Below, piece after piece: positions 9,765 through 19,285 of a DNA stretch of 64,000 nt. The notes beneath the pieces were generated by a model that saw only the letters and a program-made list of their open reading frames with translations, made no database searches and was not told the DNA's origin. Both the position numbers and the translations under genes were made by a program. Numbering within the stretch: position 1 is the first letter of the stretch; each line of letters begins with the position of its first letter. The DNA comes from Pontederia crassipes (Eukaryota > Streptophyta > Magnoliopsida > Commelinales > Pontederiaceae): positions 76,002,077 through 76,066,076 of the forward strand of contig CM060194.1 in the NCBI GenBank assembly GCA_030549335.1, given 5' to 3'.

Positions 9765-12700
9765 ATGGCCTCCATGGTGTTCTCGTCGTCGACCTCTTCC
9801 TTGCTTTCTCCTGCTTCGCCGACGTCTTCCCGCCTCCGCGCGGCCGTTATCCGGCGGGGCCCGACGATATCTGCGTCCTACGCTCCCGTCGCCGTGGTCC
9901 GTTCATCTTTCCTTCTACTAGTGAGCGCCCCCCCAAATAGAGGAGGAACGCTATAATCGCGTCTTGTTCGATCATTAATGCTCGGTTTCCTCTTCTCTGT
10001 CCTCAGCGTTGCAGGATGATGGAGCCGTCCAAGTTCGGGAACGGCTCCCGACCGTTCGTCCCCATAATCGACGACCACTCGACGCTATTGCCGGAGTTCT
10101 TTGGGCCGGTGCCGGCGGGGGGAGGTCGCGGGGGGGATGGTTCCAAACTGCGGATCTTCTCTGGAACTGCCAATCCAGCGCTCGCTCAGGTAATGACGAA
10201 ATTTTGCTCCGCCGGACCTTTTTAATTTCTTTTGCTTCTTCTTTACTCCAATAGTTTTTTCTTTCATCGATATCTTACTTATGCTGTTATGCATGCAAGG
10301 TTTATGAAAAATTTCGCGACCCATGGCGTGGATCGCGAGTACTGGGCACCTTTTTTTTATGATGATCACTAACAAATGCTTTGCAATCAACATCAACAAC
10401 AAAACCTTATCCCACTAGGTGGGGTCGACTACATGGATCAACGAATGGCGTCGTTTGATCCATGTATAAAAAATGCTTTGCAATCACACAAACAAAATTT
10501 GCATCCATAGCTAACTTGTGCCATATTGTATTCGTCTGTGTTTCTAATTTGTCATGATGTTGGAATTGACAATAAGCTCTATTTTGTTATATTGTATTTA
10601 AATGTGTAAGAAACTCCGCCTATGTTTTATAGCCGGTCCCAAGCCCGGATAAAGGAGGAGGTTTGTGTTAGGCCCCGACAGCCAGTGTAAAACCTTGTCG
10701 AATCTCATGAACATGGATCAACGAATACGTCGTATGATCCATGTAGCCGACCCCACCTAGTGGGATAAGGATTTGTTCTTGTTGTTGTTGTATTTAAACG
10801 TGTAGGAACTGGGAGGATAAATTCTCCCATCGGCATCACATAATTAACATTAAATCATATTCGAGTGCAAGTGGTTGTGATAGACCAGCATTACCTGTAT
10901 TATCTTTGACAACAACAACAACAACAACAACAACAAAGCCTTATCCCACTAGGTGGGGTCGGCTACATGGATCATAAGACTTCGTTGATCCATGTTCATG
11001 AGATTCGACAGGGTTTTACGCTGGCTGTCGGGGCCTAACACAATCCTCCTCCTTTAGCCGGTAACACATCAACCAATTAAAATAAAATATCAGGCTTTAT
11101 TTATCTATTATAAAAATAATTTCCTTCGTTATCAGCCAAACCTCCACCTCCAGTCCTCTCTGCCTCCTCTGAGTTTGAATGAAGCATGAATTTGTTCATT
11201 TGATGTTAACCAAACACTGACCTTGTATACATAGTTCACATCAATAAAGTTGGATGATTGCAAGGCATGACGATCATCCCTTACACTCTAAAAAAAACAA
11301 TGCTTGATCTTCATCTCCGAGAACTGTAAACACCTTCGTCTTTTCCTCTATCCCCTTTGCATATTCTCATCCTAAATGCCTCCAAAGGAAGGTCACAGTC
11401 TTGGTTACCATCTTTGTCAATGCATTCTTCGGAGGAAAGGCAAGATGGAAGCAGGGAGTTCATGACGGAAATAGTTCTGTGGCAGGAATGATGTAGCCGA
11501 GTGTATTGTTTGCATCTCTGGTGATACATCTGCCATTGTCGATACGCCGCTTCATCTAGAGGAGCATTGAGGAGTTTGTGGCAGATGAAGGTTCTATGGT
11601 GCAAATGCATGGTGCCATCCCTAGCATAGAAACATCGTCTACGAAAAACTATCCAACACTCCTCTCACTCGCCTTTGTCCATAAGGATGACAACTATGAA
11701 TTTTGCGTCCATCCAGAGGTGGCAGGAGGGAGGACGAGGTGAAGGAGGCAAAAACATAGCAGAAAACCAAGCAATGTAATACTTGGAGAAGAATGTCTGA
11801 AAGAGTCGATCATGTGGAGGCGGATGTTGGGATGAGGATGATATAGTTGTAACAAATATAGACTTGTCATCTTAATTAGCTGATGTGTCATAGGCCACAT
11901 GACGCACAATTAAATGCTTTAATGGCAGATGATTTAAATATTGAATGAATTAGAGTTGGGAGATCTGAAGACTTGAAAACTAAAATTGGATGCAAACAAT
12001 GGTTTAATCAGAGTTTCAGAGATCCAATGGTCGTTTTGCCACACCTGCAGCATTATTATGGTTGAATTGACCATGAATCAACTTCAGTAGTTAAAAATTC
12101 TACAGGAACTCAACATCAAAAGATATTCTAGGTACCTCCTGAAAATAGACAGACAAATCCTGCCTTGGACCAGCCTAAATCAGTGACACTTTACAAAACA
12201 GAAGAAACCAAAGGGTAAGTCAGTCATTGATAAGTCCTTCTGTAAACCTAAGTTTTAAAACAATCAGTAGATACATATATTTTCATCCTCATGTTTTAAA
12301 CCTAAGTCATTGATAAGTCCTTCTCATCCTCATGTTGAACAAGGTTACAGAACATTATAGAGACAGGTAATTTCTGAGCAAAAATTGCTCATTTAAATGT
12401 AGCATCAAATGTGCAAACAGATTTCAATGCCTAAGGTGCTCTACTTATCAAGTGAACATATATTGTTTCTCAAAAGCAACAACAAAAAAAAAAAGTGGAC
12501 ATACATAGGAGTGCAGAGCAGAACTCCACAAAAGCTGCACATAGCAGATGTTTTGTCATATTGATTATAATTATTCTTCCCCAAATTTCCACATCCAATT
12601 CACAAAAAGTTCCAGGCATCCGTAATTGCTCTTAATCTTTATGCACAGCATTTCATTAGGAAACAAATTCCAAATAAATCATGATCATTCCTCCAGATAT

Positions 12701-15700
12701 TTTATGCATCTTGTCCAGATCTACTACTCCAAGGTCCAGCAGTAAGCTAAAAGTGACCATTTAAACAGCAATTTCCCTTCCAAGAGAAGACAACAACAAC
12801 AACAACAACAACAAAGCCTTATCCCACTAGGTGGGGTCGGCTACATGGATCATACGACGACATTCCGCTCTATTAGTAACCAAGCCTTTCGGTATATTAT
12901 TCACCAATAGATCTTGCTCTATTAGTTCGCCAAGTGTCCGTCTTGGCCTCCCTCTCCCTCTTTTAATCGGACTCCAGATTATTTGATCTACTCTTCTTAC
13001 TGGCGCATCTAATGGTCTTCTCTGAACATGACCAAACCATCTCAAACGATTCTCTACCATTTTCTCACTAATAGGAGCCACTCCGACTCGTTCACGTATA
13101 TGGTCATTCCTAATCTTATCTAATCTTGTATGACCACACATCCATCTCAACATTCTCATTTCGGCTACCCCCACTTTACGTTCATGTTGTCCCTTCATAG
13201 CCCAACATTCACTACCATATAACACTGCTGGCCTTATAGCAGTACGATAGAATTTTCCTTTAACTTTATTGGGTATTTTTCTATCACAAAGAACTCCAGT
13301 GGCTTTCCTCCACTTACACCAACCAGCTTGAATTCTATGATTAACATCGTCATCAATCTCACCATCTTGTCTTACAATTGATCCTAAATATTTAAACTTT
13401 GTCACTTGAGGAATTATATCCTCCCCTAACCTAACTTTCAAATCGTCTCTAAGTTGTTTATTTGTGAAATTGCTATGCATATATTCTGTTTTATTCCTAC
13501 TTAAACGAAAACCCTTTGACTCCAACGTATTTCTCCATATTTCCAATTTTGTATTAATCTCTTCTCTTGAATCCGCTAAAAGTACTATATCATCCGCAAA
13601 TAACATGCACTTAGGTACCTCCTCCGTGATACTCTCGGTTATAGCATCGATAACTAAGTTAAATAGATACGGGCTTAAAGCTGATCCTTGATGTAGACCA
13701 ATTCCTATAGGAAATTCATTTGTCTCACCTCCGGGTGTCCTAACCCTAGTCAATGCCCCATCGTACATATCTTGTATTACCTTAATGTAGGCAACATTCA
13801 CCCTCTTCTTTTGCAAGGCTTTCCAAAGTACATCCCTTGGTATCCGATCATACGCCTTCTCTAAGTCAATGAAAGCCATATGTAAGTCTCTTCTCCTACT
13901 TCGATACTTCTCCATCATCCCCCTTAGTAAATAAATCGCCTCTGTAGTGGACCTTCCAAGAGAAGAAAAAGAGATAAATTTGCACAATAAACCTTGAGAA
14001 AGCTTTTGCAGATCACTATTAGTACATATGCCACAAGTTGGAATCTAAAATTATGAGGAGAAATCGCGGAGCACATAGTTAAATTATAGGAATCCACCAG
14101 CAAGAAAGAAAACACTACCAATGCAATGACCAAGATCAGCAAAAAAAAACAGAAATCAAGAAACAGGCATCAGAGAGAACACCAAAAAATGTACGAATTC
14201 CACATGCGATTACAGTAGCGGCAAAGCAGAGCGATTGTTCAGAGCAGAATCGAAGTACCTGAGAGGAGGAAGTGGGAGAGGGATCTCGTCGTTCTGTGGC
14301 TAGGCAGAGGGCGAGAGCGGTGATGCGGGGATTTTTATTGTTCGGTGTCTGTATTATCTTTGAATAAAAATAAAAATATTGTTGTATTATATTACCAACT
14401 ATATATTATAGATTTTGCTCCTCATCAGTGTCCTGATTCTGAATGTTATGGATTTTTCCTCCATTTTGAGTTTTAGTTGTTGCATCATATCTCTTCTATT
14501 GGTAACTATTGTCTGATGATATTTCCCATTACTTAAGGAAATTGCAAACTACTTAGGCCTGGGACTTGGGAGAATTAAGATCAAAAGATTTGCAGATGGG
14601 GAGATATATGTTCAGCTGCAAGAAAGTGTAAGAGGATGTGATGTGTTTCTTGTTCAACCAACATGCCCCCCAGCAAATGAGAACCTCATGGAGCTACTGA
14701 TCATGATTGATGCATGTCGCAGAGCATCTGCTAGAAACATTACTGCAGTTATTCCGTATTTTGGTTATGCTAGAGCTGATAGAAAGGTAAAGACTTTAAT
14801 TCAAAGATCTGCTATTTCCTAGTTCTAGAGATATTTCATGGTCTTTTAAGTTGGATAGTTCTTTTAAAATGGTGTAACTTAATAGACATTTGTTGTTGAT
14901 ATTTCCTAATCTTCTCCTACTTTTTTGGTTTGATCAGACTCAAGGGCGAGAATCTATTGCAGCCAAACTTGTTGCCAACTTAATTACAGAGGCAGGTGCA
15001 AACCGTGTGCTTGCATGTGATCTTCATTCTGGACAATCTATGGGATACTTTGATATTCCAGTAGATCATGTTTATGGCCAAGTACGTACTACCTTATATT
15101 GTATGTTATTACACATGCTTTCAGTTTCTACTTTCTGAATGCTATCTAATTATAATTTATATCCATTTGTTTGACATATGTACATGAAGCCTGTGATTCT
15201 TGACTACCTTGCAAGCAAGACAATTAGTTCAAATGATTTGGTAGTAGTGTCTCCAGATGTTGGAGGTGTTGCAAGAGCTCGTGCTTTTGCCAAGAAACTG
15301 TCTGATGCACCCCTAGCCATTGTGGATAAAAGGAGACATGGGCATAATGTTGCTGAGGTAATAGAAATAAGTCAGCTATTTGTTCATTATATATCATTGA
15401 ACTCATGGAGTGTTCCACTTTATTACTGTGAAAACTTTATGACCCAGAATTTGATATGCATTGGCATCATATACAAGAAATATATTCCAGATTAGATTAT
15501 TCTGGTGATATATCCTGGTTCTGTAGTATTTACTAGATGTTCAATGATCGTGTTCTAGTAACGAATGTTCTGAACCTTTGATATCAGAATTTGTCTTTTG
15601 TAGTTTTGCAAAATATCAGAGGGACCTATGTTTCACATTGGAATTTTTATGTGCCTGATCACTATGTGGAGTTCCATGGGCATAAATGAGGCTTATGTTT

Positions 15701-17476
15701 TGTCTCCATGATTGGTTATACAACACCTTTAGTCATTTCTTAATTGACTGTACGTCAATATGATGCATGATCCATATGCTATAAAGCTGGCAATTCCTCA
15801 ATCCAATATTTTTATTATGAAACATTCTGCGGTCTGTTTCTTCCGAAAGAAAAAACGTCCATTGTGATCTTACCCAGCAAAATGGATTACATGAAATTTA
15901 AGACGTTTACATGTTAATCTTGCACTCTTTCTCCTTTCTTACCTTCCTCCGCTCAATGTGATTTTTGTTCTTCTGAGAGAAAATTTAACCCATTTATTTT
16001 GGTTTATGGGTTCTAAACCAGATCTCTTTTATTGAAATAAAAATTGCGCTCTGTAATTGAATTGTTGAGTTTTACTTCAGTTGCTACGTTTTATACAGGT
16101 CATGAATCTTATTGGTGATGTTAAAGGAAAAGTGGCCGTGATGGTGGATGATATGATTGATACTGCTGGTGAGTTTGTTTTGACTATTGAAGTTAATACC
16201 TTTTCTCTTTCATGAGCACGAATTCTAGGTCTTTCATTAGTTCTTATTACGGATCTGTTGACTTGGAAACTGCCACAGATTTTTCAAATTAGTCATTTCA
16301 TAAGTAACAATATTTATCAGTGGTCAATCTATTTACCACTTCTTTCATCATTCAACTTCTACAAATGTTATTGTTGATACTTTTCTTTTGTCAGTTATTG
16401 TATTTTCAATTTCAACAATTATACTTAGATGAAGATACTTGTTAGCTTTACTTCTTTGATGATTAAAAGTAGTTTCTTTTTTTATCTTAGGAACAATTGC
16501 TAAGGGGGCTGCTTTGTTACATCAAGAAGGAGCAAGGGAAGTCTATGCTTGTAGCACACATGCAGTTTTTAGGTATGTTCATCTTGATTTGATTTTGACA
16601 GAAAGTTTACAAATCCATACTGGTCGATGTGATTGACTGTAAATGATGAGCATCAAATGCTTTGTCAATTTTTTTGTGACTTGTTGACCTCTTACTCATC
16701 TTAGGATTGCTACTTCGATCTTTTTGTCATAGATTTTAAGTTTGTTGATTCAAACGCCTGACCCTGTCTCTAATTAGCAGTTCACAATTTTCAAAAGACT
16801 GTTTTTCTCTTTTGTAATATGCCTATTCTCAACATTGTGAAAAACTACTGATTTCTTTTCTCTGTTTTCATGAATTGTTCTCTAGTCTAGTTGTCAATGC
16901 CATAAAATTTTCATTGTTTCCATGTGGAGCCTTCATTATCATTGATAAAAGAAATTAGGATTGTCAAAAGTCTTTTCACATGAATCTCAAGTTACTTTAT
17001 TGGCATATGAAAATCTTCAAGATATGTTTTCTTGAATGTTCGATTTGGAAACTTAGTTGTGTTAGTACAAAAATACTTCTCAGTGATTTATGCCCAGTCG
17101 CTAATAAGAAATAGAATTGGCTTTTCTTTAATGCCGTCCATTTATGATTTCTTCACACCACTCCTTTGGGATTCAGTTTTTCATTCTCCTTGCACATCTT
17201 GTATTATGGCACCTCTCATACAGTCATATATCCAATATCAAGTACTTTGATTTGCATACGATAAAATTTCTCTTGTTCTACTATATGTGTGCCAGCCCAC
17301 CTGCCATTGAGAGGTTATCAAGCGGTCTCTTTCAAGAGGTCATCATCACAAACACAATTCCTGTGCCGGAGCAGCAAAGTTTCCCTCAGTTGACAGTCCT
17401 TTCAGTGGCAAATCTTCTTGGGGAAACAATTTGGCGTGTCTATGATGATTGCTCAGTGAGTAGCATCTTTCAATGA
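9765..17476 (+). CDS. PRS2: Ribose-phosphate pyrophosphokinase, plastid type (PRS)
   Basis: It makes phosphoribosyl pyrophosphate from ribose 5-phosphate and ATP for purine, pyrimidine, histidine, tryptophan and NAD synthesis. Eight exons: 9765-9896, 10007-10189, 14538-14786, 14938-15081, 15190-15357, 16099-16168, 16491-16572 and 17296-17476. All phases agree and give about 402 residues, the usual plastid PRS length. The first 60 or so residues are Ser/Ala/Arg-rich (transit peptide). Then come [41 protein letters not shown], the metal site [25 protein letters not shown], the PRPP-binding loop [10 protein letters not shown] and the class-I C-terminus [10 protein letters not shown]. All catalytic motifs look intact. 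The second intron is 4.3 kb and full of retroposons. PRS1 versus PRS2 cannot be settled from sequence; position between TOM2B and TOM2A favours PRS2. The exon 1 donor could be 3 bases earlier. Confidence 0.93.
10390..10471 (-). mobile_element. Short LINE-derived element C (fold-back form)
   Basis: An 82-bp insertion in PRS intron 2 with a perfect 16-bp TSD AAATGCTTTGCAATCA at 10374-10389 and 10472-10487. It has the LINE 3' tail (CAA-type repeats, CCCACTAGGTGGGG) and, beyond it, both arms of the motif pair ACATGGATCA / TGATCCATGT within 35 bases, so the end of the element is nearly a perfect palindrome. No LINE 5' start is left. Confidence 0.83.
10612..10788 (+). mobile_element. Short LINE-derived element D
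   Basis: About 177 bp, forward, in PRS intron 2. It starts AACTCCGCCTATG like the LINE, runs to GGATCAACGAATA, then joins CGTCGTATGATCCATG and the 3' tail ending in TTG repeats. The TSD is imperfect (TTGTATTTAAATGTGTAAG at 10592-10610 against TTGTATTTAAACGTGTAGG ending at about 10806, two differences), so this copy is older than LINE copies 1-3. The junction can form a hairpin: 10711-10724 pairs with 10730-10744 with one unpaired base. Confidence 0.85.
10910..11058 (-). mobile_element. Short LINE-derived element E (3' end of the composite)
   Basis: Reverse orientation, with a long (CAA)n tail, the LINE 3' end, the junction near GATCAACGAA / GTCTTATGATCC, and LINE 5' sequence back to about GGATAAAGGAGG, where it stops. 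It has no TSD of its own at 11058; the matching repeat lies 3.3 kb away at 14349, which is why it is read as the tail of a larger unit. Confidence 0.8.
12791..13951 (-). mobile_element. 5'-truncated RTE LINE, copy 2
   Basis: About 1.16 kb in reverse orientation, nested in the composite insertion in PRS intron 2. A perfect 15-bp TSD CCTTCCAAGAGAAGA lies at 12776-12790 and 13952-13966. It holds the last third of the LINE from just after the FGFMPGRS region to the (TTG)n tail. It is nearly identical to copies 1 and 3, so this is among the youngest insertions here. Confidence 0.95.
12827..13951 (-). pseudogene. LINE reverse transcriptase C-terminal part, copy 2 (open frame, no start)
   Basis: The frame is open through the truncated copy, from [11 protein letters not shown] through [25 protein letters not shown] and [10 protein letters not shown]. 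The usual TGA stop has changed to TGT, so the frame runs about ten codons on into the 3' UTR, ending at the TAG within CCCACCTAG. It lacks the endonuclease and half of the RT, so it is a dead copy despite having no internal stop. Confidence 0.88.
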
Positions 17477-19285
17477 ATGAGCTACAGAAGTAACGAAGTT
17501 CGCTTACAAATGTTTCTTACTTCATTCTGCCGTTGAACTTATATCCGCCTTAACAAAGCTTCAATTTTTCCATCTCCAATTTTGATCTGTCACAACTTGG
17601 TCTGAATTCTGTTTAGATGGCTTTTTACTTGCAAACTTGAGTCCAAGATCACATGATTGCCATCTCTTAGAGTAGCTTCTGTTGCTCTCTTTGTTGGTTT
17701 CCAGGTGGCCTATGAATCTTTTCCTGGTTTAGATATTGATTGAACTCTCTGGCGGAGCAACATAATTGCAAATATATCATAAGATTTCAATTCCAGGAGG
17801 TAAAATGGTTTGCTCGTTCAGTCCTGCTACTTTCTTCCTCGATTATTACTAACATACATATTGTGCATTTATGTATAGAAATATAAATATATATTGTGTT
17901 TTAACCTAATGTTGTCGATGACCTATAATCAGCCTTTCATCTCATATAAATGAATGTACGTACCATTAGGTTATGCTTCAACTCTCATGCAAAGGTTCTT
18001 TCAGTAAAGTTGATGCCACTCTCATGTCCATTATTGGCACAACCGGGCTTCATGAACGTATTGTGGCTTGCTACACCCAGCATGTACATATCATATGGTT
18101 TTGGATGTTCCGGAGAAAAGAAAGTGAGTTGAGTAGTGAATGTTACATGACAATTGACAATAGCCATTAGAATTGGAAATGTACTGGAGATTAAATAATA
18201 AAAATGGTCCTGAAATTGAAGCAGTTGTGTACTATGTGGGAAAAAAAATAAACTCGACAGGTTTCTTTTGTCTGGACGATGCATAAATGGCCAATTAAAT
18301 GCGATTGTGCACAAACTTTTTAATTGAGTACACTCGCCAACAAAGACTTCCTAGAAAAATAAGTGAGAGAAAATGTGAGCAAACATAACCTTGCAACGTC
18401 CTTTAGGTGTATGGAACTTGTTTGCTTTGCTATAGTCCATTTGGTATTATGAACTGAAGTTTAACGAGTTTGAATCTGATCAAATGATTGTAATAAATAT
18501 GCAAGGTATCAATGTTGAGCATATTATATTAATCTCGAAGATGAAAACCAAATTACTTCGACATCTTTGAAAGGTTTCTTCCTTTATTTCCCAGGACCAT
18601 CTACTAGCACTTGTCCAGTCGTCTCTTTCAAGAATTAAACTTGAGATTAGTAATCAATCCCGTGACCAAGAAAGCATATTGTTTGGAAGGCCCAACTAAA
18701 GATAAATTTACTACCTAATTTATCGACTCCTGGACGGTGTGAAGTGATAAGCAACATGTTAGAAAATCTCTGCTGTGATCTCGGATTGATTCCAGAATGT
18801 TGAGATGTCAACAAAAGAACACTTAAAAAAGGCTATAAAAAGGAAGATTTTCCAAGCTTTTTTGGGTAATTAGACTTTTCACAGTTATCACTCACGCTCA
18901 CAAATCAACTCGAATTATCCTCTTCAAGAAAACTGATTTTGTTCTATGTACGTGATATCAATGACTCCTGCAAAACTGTTTCCAGCCTGAGAACCCAAAG
19001 CAAATGCTAGTTAATCAACAAACACTTCGAATGTTACATAACATCTTCGCCAAACATTTCGAAGTAAAATGGTACTTCTTGGAGAAGATATTGAAGCATT
19101 GTATTATTATGTTATGAAAGAGACAAAACGTCTACATGGTCAACGTGCTATCCTTCAAACTTGAGATAAATCGGAGGACTATGCATCACAACAACTCTGA
19201 TCATAGACGAGAAAGAAGAAAGAAAACAAGATAAAAGCTTCATTATGCCGCTAGAAAACTGCAAATCTACAGAATATAGTAGTGT
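17477..19285. other. Spacer between convergent PRS and TOM2A genes
   Basis: PRS (+) and the tetraspanin gene (-) point towards each other, so this 1.8 kb should hold both 3' UTRs. Open frames near 17950-18310 overlap on both strands and show no family features. No repeat or RNA gene was recognised. Confidence 0.6.

Larger units (their letters stand above)
10910..14348 (-). mobile_element. Composite retroposon: host-derived sequence ending in an RTE tail
   Basis: A perfect 15-bp direct repeat CTGTATTATCTTTGA lies at 10895-10909 and 14349-14363. The left copy abuts a (CAA)n tail, the LINE 3' end in reverse. So the whole 3.44 kb looks like one insertion on the minus strand. Its 5' end (at 14348) reads ACACCGAACAATAAAAATCC, then a CT-rich leader ending TCCTCCTCTCAG before GTACTTCG, which looks like a gene's first exon and splice donor, unspliced. 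Its 3' end is LINE-derived element E. LINE copy 2 later inserted inside it with its own TSD. The donor gene was not identified; about 11060-12775 shows no recognisable protein. Confidence 0.7.

Noticed and set aside
10910-10935. Regular short repeats as a CRISPR-like or telomere-like array (CAA/TTG runs, also at 281, 6262, 12791 and 20819)
   Set aside because: They are LINE-type 3' tails, always next to CCCACCTAGTGGG or its reverse.
11311-11610. 99-codon minus-strand frame inside the composite insertion
   Set aside because: Unrecognised sequence without start or splice support; could be part of the unknown donor locus but not callable as a gene.
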